DNA from: Bacillota bacterium
Lineage (GTDB): Bacteria; Bacillota; Clostridia; Oscillospirales; Oscillospiraceae
NCBI GenBank assembly: GCA_021768085.1
Contig: JAETOJ010000003.1
Span: 62,001 to 126,000 of the forward strand
Reading direction: 5' to 3'
DNA length: 64,000 bases
Positions 18,701 through 27,066 of the stretch are shown one piece after another. The translations under genes were made by a program, and so were the position numbers. The notes under the pieces were generated by a model, which saw nothing but the letters and a program-made list of their open reading frames with translations, did not search any database and was not told the origin of the DNA. Position 1 is the first letter of the stretch; every line of letters starts with the position of its first letter.

Positions 18701-21005
18701 TGATCTGGAATACGGTGTCTCGGTAGGCCCCGGTGACAGCAGCGCTGCCGCTGGAGATGGCACTGTCGCCGGCGCCCTCCACCCGGATCTTGGTGCGCAG
18801 GTCGGCCATGATCTCGGCGGTCTCCTCAGGGGTGTCGCCGGGGGCAATGAAGGTGGTGTCGCCTTCAACCACCACGGCCCAGTACAGGGTAGCCGGGGCC
18901 TCGTTCATGGAGAAGGTGACGTTGGCAGAATCCGCAGCGTAGGGCGGGATCTGGACGGGGGCAGTCACCACAGGGGGCGTCTCGTCCGGGGTGGTGAAGG
19001 TGAGCTTGAAGGGGGCGTCCATGCTCTGGGCGCCGTTGTGGTCGGTGAGCCACAGGAACAGGTCATAGGTGGTCTTTTCCCGCAGCTTTTGCCGGTTAAC
19101 AGTGATGGAGATCTCCGCGTTTTTCACCACACTCAGCGAGCCGTAGCCGTAATTGCCGCCCAGGGATCCGGTTTTGAACTCCTGAGGGGTAGGGGCCTGG
19201 GCCCCCGTGGGCAGCAGCGCCCAGTACAACAGGCAATCCTTGTTGGCCATGACAGTGGTCTGGGCCACGTCGGTGGTAGTCTTGGTCATGGTGGGATCCT
19301 TGACAAAGGCGGGCTTGGTATCGTCGGGGGTGGCAAAGGACATGACCTTGATGGGGCTGTGCTTGCCCCGGCCGTCCACCAGGATGGCGCTGACGTAGTA
19401 GGTCCCGTCGGGCTCCAGCTGCTGCACCTGGCTGATGTACTCCGTCTTGGCGCTGGCCGCGTCGATGCTGCCGGCCTGATTTTGGAAAATATTCCCGCCG
19501 TAGGTCGGATTTTCGATCAGATCCTCCTCGCTCACCGAACCGTCCGCCACGGCGGAGATGGCCCAGTAGATGGTGCCCGGCTTGCTGCCGCTGAACACGC
19601 CGTCCGCCTGGGTGGGGGCGATGTTCTTCATGTAGGGATAGCCCGCCATAAGCCGGGGCTCAGCGGACAGCTCGGCGGCGTCGCTGCTACCTATGATCTC
19701 GCCGTCGATGTCGGCGTCGATGCCCGGGCGGATGACAATCTGATCGGGGAGCTGCTCCACCACGCTGCCGGCGGACCCCACGTTCAGTTTGCCGATGTCG
19801 CCCTCGCCGGACACCGTGGTGGCCACGTCCAGGTTCAGCTCGTCTACCCGGGTGTTCTTGTCCACCAGCAGCTTGGAGGCGATGGCGTCCTCATCCACGG
19901 TGACCTTTTCCGCCGAGCCCTTCACAAATTGGAGGTCGGAGGCTGGGGTAAAGTTCATAACTTCCTTAATGCTGCCCGCCAGCTGGAGCTTGGTACCCGG
20001 GTCCCCCCGCAGCTCAATCCGGGACAGGCCATAGCCCTCCCAGGAGGAGTCGTCCACATAGGCGTTGGTGCGCACCGTCACCAAGGGGATGTCGGTGACG
20101 CCCTGGGCCTTGACCGTGACGAAGGGGCTTCTCAGGCTGTCCAGCACCAGCTCCTCGGCCTCCACGTTGCGCAGGGTCACGCTCTCCTGGCCGGAGATGG
20201 CCTCGCCTGCGCCGCTGACAATGATCTTGCCCAGCACGGTGACATTCTCCAGCAGCACATGGCCCAGATCGATGCCGCCGGTGAGGTACAGGTTACCCGC
20301 GATGGTGGTGTTACGCAGGGTTACGTTGGAGGCGCTGAGGGTGACGTTGCCGTACACGTGGCCCAGGGAATGGCTGCCCTCTTTGTCCACGGGGGTGCCG
20401 ATGGCCCGCACCAGCATGGCGGCCACCTCGCCCCGGGTGATGTTGTTGGCGGGCTTAAAGCTGCCGTCGGAGTAGCCGTTAAGCACGCCCTCTTTCACGG
20501 CGGCACCGATGAGGCCCCGGCTCCACTCGCTGAGGGTGCGGGTGTCGGAGAAGCCCAAGGTCTCGCCCACGGTCTCTTGGAGCATCAGGTTCCGGGCCAG
20601 GAATACCGCCGCCTGCTCCCGGGTGACGTTGGACTCTGGGGACGCGGTGGTAGAGCTGGTGCCCTTGAAGTACCCCGCGTTATAGGCGATGTCGATATCG
20701 TCGGCGTACCATTTGGAGGAGGGCACGTCGGTGAAGGGGGTGCCCGCCTTCCGGCTGTAGCCGTAGGCGCGGTTGATCATGGTGACAAGCTCCGCCCGGG
20801 TGATGGGGCGATCCAGATTGAGATTGCCGCTGATGTCGCCCCGCATCACGCCCCACTCCACCAGCTTCTCGCCATAGGGGTCGGCCCAGCTGGCCGCCCG
20901 GGCAGGCAGAACGATTCCCGAGGGCAGCAGGCCCAGCGTCAGCGCCAGGCAAAGCAGACCGGCCATCAGCCGGCGGATTGCTCTATGTGTACGATGTTTG
21001 CTCAT
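15741..21005 (-). CDS. Giant SLH surface protein
   Basis: 1754 residues. Signal peptide with LPARAA cleavage region near residue 37, then three SLH domains (about 38-200; LVEWGVMRGDISGNLNLDRP, FTDVPSSKWYADDIDIAYNA, EGVLNGYSDGSFKPANNITR). Residues about 215-320 have short repeated beta strands (NVTLRNTTIAGNLYLTGG) like a beta-helix. The rest is a chain of Ig/fibronectin-like domains introduced by TPDDTKP, TPDETPP and LDTKPPE. No catalytic site was recognised. The anchor is N-terminal, the opposite of its downstream neighbour. The last about 500 residues are coded by clearly less GC-rich DNA (28/60 at 16021-16080 against 40/60 at 20341-20400). Confidence 0.8.
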   Translation of the reverse strand: MSKHRTHRAIRRLMAGLLCLALTLGLLPSGIVLPARAASWADPYGEKLVEWGVMRGDISGNLNLDRPITRAELVTMINRAYGYSRKAGTPFTDVPSSKWYADDIDIAYNAGYFKGTSSTTASPESNVTREQAAVFLARNLMLQETVGETLGFSDTRTLSEWSRGLIGAAVKEGVLNGYSDGSFKPANNITRGEVAAMLVRAIGTPVDKEGSHSLGHVYGNVTLSASNVTLRNTTIAGNLYLTGGIDLGHVLLENVTVLGKIIVSGAGEAISGQESVTLRNVEAEELVLDSLRSPFVTVKAQGVTDIPLVTVRTNAYVDDSSWEGYGLSRIELRGDPGTKLQLAGSIKEVMNFTPASDLQFVKGSAEKVTVDEDAIASKLLVDKNTRVDELNLDVATTVSGEGDIGKLNVGSAGSVVEQLPDQIVIRPGIDADIDGEIIGSSDAAELSAEPRLMAGYPYMKNIAPTQADGVFSGSKPGTIYWAISAVADGSVSEEDLIENPTYGGNIFQNQAGSIDAASAKTEYISQVQQLEPDGTYYVSAILVDGRGKHSPIKVMSFATPDDTKPAFVKDPTMTKTTTDVAQTTVMANKDCLLYWALLPTGAQAPTPQEFKTGSLGGNYGYGSLSVVKNAEISITVNRQKLREKTTYDLFLWLTDHNGAQSMDAPFKLTFTTPDETPPVVTAPVQIPPYAADSANVTFSMNEAPATLYWAVVVEGDTTFIAPGDTPEETAEIMADLRTKIRVEGAGDSAISSGSAAVTGAYRDTVFQITKLVTATTGTNNYTMYYIGKDAAGNYSDRVRSISIKTLDTKPPEVVQKFTDEVNGQPRASSDIRLEFSETVKGGAKEGGKTFLDFYQAVLSATGAAQEEAKNLLAAELAAHIRLYSVPRNGQPILETPRGGLNGTDADDRTNWVIDFHNARVEQENGKMVITLPNNTDNPDASALQLDSGATYYFQLISVYDNAFIPNGILNPDTGKADPNGNLRLPNFTTIYGQVELARNTSLTAIKQPDNATEEQKKLNGIRLDMCVDVKPESTSKMPETEYWDMIIWSDTGIDVEIYYQKDGGTWELLNSTAIPIQKDGVIGLGTRSEVTSTSHRIQPVKTSLLEDSIYRYGIHITRVGNIKEDSKTTEPQDWSELVTMKFSLVAGTQGDIQNLSRTPASNYDKFVNVDKTATEIGIEYLQNGTRRILEYPKQFTDTRVPEFSTGAPTFEAGSGTIEMSAALQRPGRVYWVAAPVGTIVTGVTANAPVNSFSDGTTDPKKPDGSNNPDYIDPATNKTYVPTSGSDRDAHATDIHFMSGGGTDTDGKGIPAEYYAPYYRDIINGAEVYRNNPVIKTGIKELGTSVEPIPITGLNPNTWYYIYIVREGGGDPNNIVEIYRVKTDVAQPPIITMDSGSTDATMTTIDRNGTKPRVASTISYALVAWDSLPAFFTEKEYTWGSSYKGTIIQAMISRTNGPNSMTYFDAYVDTAKDDDGAPAAVYRDSVMRYVTSNGDGYPIEQRPLRPTWQVNYDPNNPTYQNGVNQPFADYLPENTSSECVVLAVAVGLNAGTSADNYGFAAARGLYRPNPNPPEFVGTTPYLAVVGRLRAYTDEDCTKEVIGWQTRKESSIRNFYFSGSVQVQFSSPVYQAIRDSNNNRLKRAVLTNTATDDKTEVNVLEAIATSMAELDVRNTSATGAQQNFTFDFTGVSANDYITFLGEGDIVNSSPTGQPSPYRVQLVFDPLLTNRDFGADVVDDMVRIEGGFRVTLQPVNA

Positions 21006-21073
21006 GATGAAGTGACCTTTCCTTTCCGGCCCGCCCCGGGCGCGCCTGTCCGTATCCGTTGGGTTTTGTATCG

Positions 21074-21694
21074 CTACCGTTCGACCGATCTGGGCCGTCC
21101 GGAGAGTTGGAGGTTAAACACCGCCTCCCGCAGCAGGGTTTCCTCGTCGTTGCACAGCTCGATGAACTTGGCGGCGTGGAAGGTGCCCTCCCGGCCGTCC
21201 GCGGGGCGCTGGCGGAGGATCTGTCCCTTCACCACCAGCGGCTCACTGGTCACGGGTATGACAACCTCGAACTGCTCCCCGATCTGGAACTCCCTCGTGC
21301 AGTAGAAGGCGATGCCGCCGCAGCTCAGATCGTGGGTGTCCACCTCCCGGCGACCCCGCCAGCTCCCACTCACCGGGTAGGCGAAGCTGTGCACCTCCAC
21401 CGGCACCCGGAGGTTTTTCCGCATATCGTCGCCGGCGGCGGCGGTCTTGCGCACCTCCAGCTGGATGATGTCGTTCCGGTGGCGCACCAGGGTGCCCTCG
21501 TAGGAAGGACTGCTATCCTGGATGGAGAGCAGCTTGAACTCCTTGTGCTCCAGCACGTCGTCGATCTTGTCGTTCATCACCATCATCTGCCACAGCGTCC
21601 CCTCCGTGGCCGACGGGCCCTGGGGCCGCACCTGGGCCACGGGGACGCCCCTCTCGTCCAGCAGCAGATAGATCATACTCTGTTCCTGTGCCAT
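21074..21694 (-). CDS. PilZ domain protein
   Basis: 206 residues. A PilZ domain occupies about 90-195, with RKNLR (RxxxR) and DLSCGG (DxSxxG), both c-di-GMP contacts intact. The N-terminal part (IYLLLDERGVPVAQVRPQG, HKEFKLLSIQDSSPSYEGTL) is a small barrel-like domain. It is 12 bases after the FlhB-tail-like gene and is followed by the giant SLH gene. A motility or surface switch linked to c-di-GMP is the natural inference. ATG follows AAGGAGGAG. Confidence 0.8.
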   Translation of the reverse strand: MAQEQSMIYLLLDERGVPVAQVRPQGPSATEGTLWQMMVMNDKIDDVLEHKEFKLLSIQDSSPSYEGTLVRHRNDIIQLEVRKTAAAGDDMRKNLRVPVEVHSFAYPVSGSWRGRREVDTHDLSCGGIAFYCTREFQIGEQFEVVIPVTSEPLVVKGQILRQRPADGREGTFHAAKFIELCNDEETLLREAVFNLQLSGRPRSVER

Positions 21695-21706
21695 CCTCGC
21701 TCCTCC

Positions 21707-22036
21707 TTATTCCTGGGGCTCTCCGCCGTCCTGGCGGGGGTTGGGCTTCTCCTCTTTCGTCCTGTTGGGATCGAAGTGGAGAAAATACACATAGATCTCT
21801 ACAATGGCCTTATACAGCTCCTCCGGGATCTCCTGGCCCAGCTTGAGCTGGGTCAGGATGGTGGCCAGGGAGTTGTCCTCATAGATGGGCACGCCGCTGT
21901 CGGCGGCCACCTCCACGATCTTTTCCGCCATATAGCCCATGCCGGAGGCCACGATCACCGGCGCGTTGTTCCCGGCCTCGTACTGCAGGGCCACCGCCTT
22001 TTTGGACGGGTTCCGTCTGCCGTCATACCTTGACAT
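21707..22036 (-). CDS. FlhB C-terminal-like protein (YlqH/FhlB type)
   Basis: 109 residues that match only the cytoplasmic C-terminal domain of FlhB: KKAVALQYEAGNNAPVIVAS, then MAEKIVEVAADSGVPIYEDN and LGQEIPEELYKAIVEIYVYF. It lacks the membrane part and the NPTH autocleavage motif (NAPV here). Stand-alone proteins of this type accompany a FliK-like gene in Bacillus (ylqG-ylqH), the same arrangement as here. ATG 22036 overlaps the end of that gene by 14 bases. A complete flhB exists at 56824-57894. Confidence 0.8.
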   Translation of the reverse strand: MSRYDGRRNPSKKAVALQYEAGNNAPVIVASGMGYMAEKIVEVAADSGVPIYEDNSLATILTQLKLGQEIPEELYKAIVEIYVYFLHFDPNRTKEEKPNPRQDGGEPQE

Positions 22037-23447
22037 TGACACTGTTCTTCCCTTCAAAGATTTTGGGGAACACCTCGGTGAGCGTCACGGGGCGCTCCAT
22101 CTTCCGCACGCTCACCCCCACCGGGGTCAGCTCGTTCCTGGTCAGGATCTGGGAGACGGTCTTTTCAATCTCCCGGGAGAAGGGGGCCACCCCCTCGGGG
22201 CAGGCCACCGCCACCTCCACCTCCTTGTCCCGGCTGGTGAGGATCACGTCGAACAGCCCCACCTTCTCCACGTCCAGCTTGAACAGGAAGCGCATACACT
22301 TCCCGCCCTCTCCCTTGCCTCCCTTCTTGTCCTCGGCGTCGGCGTCCACCCACAGCTCGGAGAACAGCTTCCGCCCGTCCTGCTCCAAGGGGATCAGGAA
22401 GTGGTTCAAGGGCATATATACGCTCTCGTTCACCAGCATGGCGGACACCAGGTTGCGGAAGGTCTGCTGCACCTCGGCGCTGCCCTCCCCCCGGAGGGCC
22501 CGGGCGGCGGCGGCGGCCAGGTGGTCGGCAAACCGGGCGGCACTGGTGCCCTGGGCAAACTGGCTACTCTGGAGCAGCTTCAGCAGGGCCTTGTCGTCGA
22601 TGCCCCCCAGCATCCCTTTCAGGGTACCATAGCCGGCCAACTGGTGGAAGGCCTCGGTGACCTTGTCCTCCGAGCCGTTCTCATACCGGGCCACGTCCAG
22701 GGCCAGCAGGCTCAGCAGTTCCCGGGGAGTGCCCAGGTCGTGGGTCTGGGTGACGTAGGACGACATGAAGGGGAACACCTCCTGTTGGAGCAGATTTAGG
22801 TTCCCCTGCCGGTCTCCGGCGGCAATGCCGTTTTCCAGCTGGGCCAGCAGCTCCCGCAACTTATCCCCCCAGCTGGCAGGCATGGCGTCCGCCATCCCGG
22901 CCAAGTTGCGCAGCAGGTTCCCCTCGATGTGGGCAGTGGAGGAGAAGTCGCTGTAACTTTTCAGAAAATTCAGGATATCTCCCCGGACTCCGGCAGAATC
23001 CGCCCGGGCGTAGGCGTTCCTGAGCAGGGCAAACAGGGCCCCGCCGAAGCGGGTCCCTGCCTTCATCTGCGCGCTGAGAAACTGAAGCAGCTGTCCCTGG
23101 TCCATCTTCAGCAGCTCCAACGCCTGGGAGATCTCCTCGGCGATGCCCTCGCTCATGCCAGAGGTCACCACCGTCCCCTCCCGGGCGAGGAGCTGGGCGA
23201 GCACCTTTACCCCCTCCGGCCCCTGGCGGAGCTGCTGGATAAAAGTCTGGAAATTGGAGTCGTAGCGGATCTTTTCCCCCGCCTGTCCGGCATCCTGCTG
23301 TTCGGTGCGGTGATCCGCGCCGGTGACCCGATCCAGGTCGGGGACGTTCTGGATCTGGGTATTACCGGGAGAAATTGGGATATTTCGGTTGACGTTTGTA
23401 TTGTCATAACCCGGCACCGGGTTGGTTGCGCCCAAAAGATCGGCCAT
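22023..23447 (-). CDS. FliK/YlqG-like protein
   Basis: 474 residues, mostly helical, with no signal peptide. The C-terminal 100 residues (FLFKLDVEKVGLFDVILTSR, then VSQILTRNELTPVGVSVRKM) have the alternating beta pattern of FliK-type C-terminal domains. The identity rests mainly on that and on the overlap with the FlhB-tail-like gene, which reproduces the ylqG-ylqH pair of Bacillus. Its exact job is unknown in the family. A role in export or hook-length control is inference. ATG 23447 follows AGGGGGG. Divergent from cheA. Confidence 0.55.
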   Translation of the reverse strand: MADLLGATNPVPGYDNTNVNRNIPISPGNTQIQNVPDLDRVTGADHRTEQQDAGQAGEKIRYDSNFQTFIQQLRQGPEGVKVLAQLLAREGTVVTSGMSEGIAEEISQALELLKMDQGQLLQFLSAQMKAGTRFGGALFALLRNAYARADSAGVRGDILNFLKSYSDFSSTAHIEGNLLRNLAGMADAMPASWGDKLRELLAQLENGIAAGDRQGNLNLLQQEVFPFMSSYVTQTHDLGTPRELLSLLALDVARYENGSEDKVTEAFHQLAGYGTLKGMLGGIDDKALLKLLQSSQFAQGTSAARFADHLAAAAARALRGEGSAEVQQTFRNLVSAMLVNESVYMPLNHFLIPLEQDGRKLFSELWVDADAEDKKGGKGEGGKCMRFLFKLDVEKVGLFDVILTSRDKEVEVAVACPEGVAPFSREIEKTVSQILTRNELTPVGVSVRKMERPVTLTEVFPKIFEGKNSVNVKV

Positions 23448-23492
23448 ATTTCAACCCCCTGAGATAAAAGAGATAAAACTTCTAAAACCTAC

Positions 23493-23520
23493 TTAATTTT
23501 CAGCCACGTCCTGCCGATAA
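23493..23520 (+). promoter_or_regulatory. Sigma-28-like promoter of the cheA operon
   Basis: TTAA (23493-23496), 16 bases, GCCGATAA (23513-23520). The -10 is an exact match to the flagellar sigma consensus GCCGATAA. It lies 40 bases before the cheA start. The fliD promoter has the same -35 bases and spacer. Confidence 0.75.
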
Positions 23521-23559
23521 TAGTAAAGATAAAAGATTTTTACTGAGGTGGTGCTTTTT

Positions 23560-25653
23560 ATGGGCAGCGGAAACGAAATCCTGGATATGTACATCTATGA
23601 AACCGGCACTTTGCTGGAGCAGCTGGAAACCATCGTGCTGGAGGCGGAAAAGGCGGATACCTTCTCCCAGGAGAACGTAAACGAGATCTTCCGCATCATG
23701 CACACCATCAAGGGCTCCTCCGCCATGATGGAGTTCGACTCCCTCACCACGGTGGCCCACCGGATTGAGGATATGTTCTTCATCATCCGGGAGGGAACCA
23801 TGGACGTGGTGAAAGAGGAGGACCGCCCGGCGCTGTTTGACGTGGTGTTCCAGTCCATCGACTTCTTCCGGGGTGAGGTCGAGAAGGTGGAGTCCGGCGA
23901 ACCTCTTGATAAGGATATCGACAGTTTCATGGCAAATATTAATACCCTGATCTCTAAAATTAAGGGGGAGGAGCCGGCCCAGCCTGAGCCCGCCCCGGCG
24001 GCGGTCGTAGCCCCCGCCGCGGCCGCGCCCGAGCCCGTTTCTGCCGCCGGTTTCCCCTTTGGCCTCCAGGTCAATTTTGAGGAGGGCTGCGGCATGGAGA
24101 GTCTGCGGGCTTTCATGCTGGTCACCTCCGTAAAGGACGTGTGTGAGGAGACGGACTTCACCTTCGATCCCCCCGATGTGGAGACAAATTCCGCCACCTC
24201 GGAAACCATCATTGAGCACGGCTTCCACATGATGTTCCGCTCTGCCCAGGCTCGGGAGAGCGCCGTGGCCGTGATCAAGAGCGCCGGCTCCGTCCAGGGC
24301 TACCAGTCCTATGACTGCCCCGCCCCGGAGCCCGAGCCCAGCGCGGCGTCTCCCGCCGCGGCCGCCGCCCAGCCCGCCTCCAGCGCGGCCGCCCCCGCCG
24401 CCGCTCCGGCCAAGGCCACCCCGGCCCCCGCCGCGGCCGCGGCCGCCGCCCAGCAGCAGCAACAGCATCCCAAGGAGACGCTGATCAGCGTCAATCTGTC
24501 CAAGCTGGATCAGCTGTCTGCCGTGGTAGGTGAGATCGTTATCACCGAATCTATGGTGACTTCCTCCCCCGATCTGAAGGGCCTCAACCTGGATGCCTTC
24601 TCCAAGTCTGCCCGGCAACTGCGCAAGCTTACCGACGAGCTACAGGATGTGTCCATGTCCCTGCGCATGGTGCCCGTGTCCAGCGTGTTCCAGAAGATGA
24701 CCCGTATCGTCCGCGACATGACTAAGAAGCTCAACCGCCCGGCCAAGCTCACCCTGGTGGGGGAGAATACCGAGGTTGACAAAACCATCGTGGACAACAT
24801 CGGTGACCCCATCATGCATATGGTGCGTAACTCCATGGATCACGGCATTGAGGAGACCCAGGAGGAGCGCATCGCTGCCGGCAAGGATCCGGTGGGCGAG
24901 ATCCTCCTGTCTGCCCGGGACACCGGCAGCGAGGTTATCATCGAGATCATCGACGACGGCCGGGGCGTCAACGACGAGGCGGTGCTGGCCAAGGCCATCC
25001 GCCAGGGGATCGCCTCCCCCGACGTGGACTACAGCCACAAAGAGATCCTCAACTTCCTGTTGGCTCCCGGCTTCTCCACCAACACCGAGGTCACTGAGTT
25101 CTCCGGCCGCGGCGTGGGCATGGACGTGGTGAAGCGGGCCGTGGAGGAGCTGGGCGGCTCCGTGTCCATCTCCAGCGAGCTGGGCCATGGCATGACCACC
25201 ACCATCCGCATCCCCCTGACCATGGCCATTATGGACGGCATGGAGGTGTCCGTGGGCAACTCCATCTTCACCATCCCCATCAACAACATCCTGTCCACCA
25301 TGAAGCTCTCCAAGGGAGACGTGATCCACGACTCCAGCCAGGGGGAGATCATCAAGGTGCAGGGCAACTTCTACCCCATCGTCCGGGCCCGGGATCTGTA
25401 CCAGCTCCAGGACGGCTGCACCGAGGTGGAGGACGGCGTGCTGCTCTGGCTGGAGGCGGGGGATCACTCCTACTGCCTGTTCGTGGATGAGCTGCTGGGC
25501 CAGCAGCAGGTGGTGGTAAAGCAGCTGCCCACCTATGTGAACAGCTTCAACGTAAAGAGCTATGGCATCAACGGCTGTACCCTGCGCAGCGACGGCAGCA
25601 TCAGCATCATCCTGGACGTGGCCAGCCTGTACACGGCCTCCCGGGGTAAGTGA
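23560..25653 (+). CDS. cheA: Chemotaxis histidine kinase CheA
   Basis: 697 residues with all CheA parts. P1 has phosphorylated His48 (IMHTIKGSSAMM). A CheY/CheB-binding-like domain lies near 165-255. A long Ala/Pro/Gln linker follows. The dimerisation region begins LSKLDQLSAVVGEIVITESM. The ATPase shows the N box (MHMVRNSMDHGIEE), DDGRGV and GRGVGMDVVK. A CheW-like domain ends the protein. It phosphorylates CheY, CheB and CheV in the receptor complex. ATG 23560 follows GAGGTG at 9 bases; the frame is open to 23548. First gene of cheA-cheW-cheR-cheB. Confidence 0.97.
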   Translation: MGSGNEILDMYIYETGTLLEQLETIVLEAEKADTFSQENVNEIFRIMHTIKGSSAMMEFDSLTTVAHRIEDMFFIIREGTMDVVKEEDRPALFDVVFQSIDFFRGEVEKVESGEPLDKDIDSFMANINTLISKIKGEEPAQPEPAPAAVVAPAAAAPEPVSAAGFPFGLQVNFEEGCGMESLRAFMLVTSVKDVCEETDFTFDPPDVETNSATSETIIEHGFHMMFRSAQARESAVAVIKSAGSVQGYQSYDCPAPEPEPSAASPAAAAAQPASSAAAPAAAPAKATPAPAAAAAAAQQQQQHPKETLISVNLSKLDQLSAVVGEIVITESMVTSSPDLKGLNLDAFSKSARQLRKLTDELQDVSMSLRMVPVSSVFQKMTRIVRDMTKKLNRPAKLTLVGENTEVDKTIVDNIGDPIMHMVRNSMDHGIEETQEERIAAGKDPVGEILLSARDTGSEVIIEIIDDGRGVNDEAVLAKAIRQGIASPDVDYSHKEILNFLLAPGFSTNTEVTEFSGRGVGMDVVKRAVEELGGSVSISSELGHGMTTTIRIPLTMAIMDGMEVSVGNSIFTIPINNILSTMKLSKGDVIHDSSQGEIIKVQGNFYPIVRARDLYQLQDGCTEVEDGVLLWLEAGDHSYCLFVDELLGQQQVVVKQLPTYVNSFNVKSYGINGCTLRSDGSISIILDVASLYTASRGK

Positions 25654-25682
25654 GCCCGATTTGGGAACAAGGAGAGAAAAGC

Positions 25683-26165
25683 ATGAGCAACGAAGTCATG
25701 TTCGCCCGTGAGGACGAGTTGGAGGCCCTGAACGTAGCCGACGACGGCGTGGACTCCCAGAAATACCTAATTTTCATGGCCGCCCATTTGAAGCTGGGCG
25801 TCATCGCCGAGGACGTGGTGGAGATCCTGAACAATCAGGTCATCACCTATCTGCCCATGGTGCCCGACTTTATCCGGGGCATCATCAATATGCGCGGCCA
25901 GATGATCCCCATTCTGGACATCTGCTCCCGGATGGGCCTGCCCTCCCGGGAGGACGACAGCCTGGTGGTGGTGATCAACCTGGGCGACGTGCAACTCGGC
26001 ATCCTGGTGGACGGCGTGGATCAGATGCTGGACATTCCCAAGGCCAACATCCATCCCCTTCCCGCCAACAGCGCCCAGCTCTTGGTATCCGGTATGTGCT
26101 CCCTGCCCGATGGATCAGGCACCATGATGGTGCTGGACTGCGAGCAGCTCCTGCCCCATGATTAA
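25683..26165 (+). CDS. cheW: Chemotaxis coupling protein CheW
   Basis: 160 residues, one CheW domain (KYLIFMAAHLKLGVIAEDVV, then VPDFIRGIINMRGQMIPILD, the classic GxxNxRGxxIPxxD motif). It links chemoreceptors to CheA. The first about 25 residues are an acidic extension. ATG 25683 follows AAGGAG. It lies 29 bases after cheA and its end touches cheR. Confidence 0.95.
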   Translation: MSNEVMFAREDELEALNVADDGVDSQKYLIFMAAHLKLGVIAEDVVEILNNQVITYLPMVPDFIRGIINMRGQMIPILDICSRMGLPSREDDSLVVVINLGDVQLGILVDGVDQMLDIPKANIHPLPANSAQLLVSGMCSLPDGSGTMMVLDCEQLLPHD

Positions 26166-26196
26166 CCCGGGGAAGGGGGGCGGCTCCTTTTCCGCC

Positions 26197-26994
26197 ATGA
26201 CCATCTCGGACAACGACTTCAACCGGCTGGCCAAATTCATCCAGACAAACTATGGCATCGACCTGACCCAGAAGCGCCAGCTCATTACCGGGCGGCTGTC
26301 CAACCCGCTGAAGCAGCGGGGATATACCAGCTTCTCCGACTTTGTGAACCAGGTCATCCAGACCAAGGACAACGACCTGATCACCCTGCTGCTGGATAAG
26401 CTCACCACCAACTACACCTTCTTTATGCGGGAGAAAGAGCACCTGGATCTGTTCTGCCAGAAGATCATCCCCGACATCGTCCAGCGCCACCAGCGGGACA
26501 AAACCCTGGCCATCTGGAGCGCGGGCTGCTCCACCGGGGAGGAGCCCTACAACATCACCATGTTCCTGTTCGACTACCTGGGGCCCCAGGCCGGCCAGTG
26601 GGACACCCGGCTGCTGGCCACCGACATCTCCAACCGAGCTATGACCGCCGCCAAAAAAGGCGTGTACGAGCTGCCAGACACCATTCCCCCAGACTGGAAG
26701 AAGAAGTACTTTGTCAAGCAGCCCGACGGCCACTACCAGGTGGCCCCCAAGGTGCGGGACAACGTGATCTTCCAGCCCTTCAACCTGATGGATCCCATCC
26801 ACTTCCGCCGGAAGTTCGACGTGATCTTCTGTCGGAACGTGATGATCTATTTCGATCAGCCCACCAAGGACGCCCTGGTTCAGCGGTTCTATGACGCCAC
26901 TGTCCCCGGCGGTTATCTGCTTATCAGCAAGTCAGAGAACCTGAGCACCAATACTCCTTACCGGCGTTTGGCTCCGTCCACCTTCCAGAAATAA
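26197..26994 (+). CDS. cheR: Chemoreceptor methyltransferase CheR
   Basis: About 265 residues. The N-terminal helical domain (FNRLAKFIQTNYGIDLTQKR) is followed by a methyltransferase with TFFMREKEHL, WSAGCSTGEEPYNI (SAM site), ATDIS and FDVIFCRNVMIYF. It methylates receptor glutamates using SAM. Two starts are possible: ATG 26158, overlapping the cheW stop, or ATG 26197. Neither has a good ribosome site. I choose 26197 because family members start at this point, but translational coupling would favour 26158. Confidence 0.95.
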   Translation: MTISDNDFNRLAKFIQTNYGIDLTQKRQLITGRLSNPLKQRGYTSFSDFVNQVIQTKDNDLITLLLDKLTTNYTFFMREKEHLDLFCQKIIPDIVQRHQRDKTLAIWSAGCSTGEEPYNITMFLFDYLGPQAGQWDTRLLATDISNRAMTAAKKGVYELPDTIPPDWKKKYFVKQPDGHYQVAPKVRDNVIFQPFNLMDPIHFRRKFDVIFCRNVMIYFDQPTKDALVQRFYDATVPGGYLLISKSENLSTNTPYRRLAPSTFQK

Positions 26995-27004
26995 CGCTGA
27001 TCAG

Positions 27005-27036
27005 CCGGGCCGATCCATACACACCGATCGGCCCGG
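27005..27036 (+). other. Hairpin in the cheR-cheB gap
   Basis: An 11-bp perfect stem (CCGGGCCGATC with GATCGGCCCGG, 10-base loop) with no T-run. It may stabilise or partly attenuate the operon mRNA before cheB. Confidence 0.4.
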
Positions 27037-27066
27037 TACCCTTTCAAACAGGAGGACCTTTTTCCT

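Noticed and set aside
17121-21305. 1394-codon open frame on the plus strand opposite the giant SLH gene
   Set aside because: Shadow frame: the minus-strand protein has a signal peptide, SLH domains and a ribosome site; the plus-strand reading has none and is His/Gly/Val-rich.
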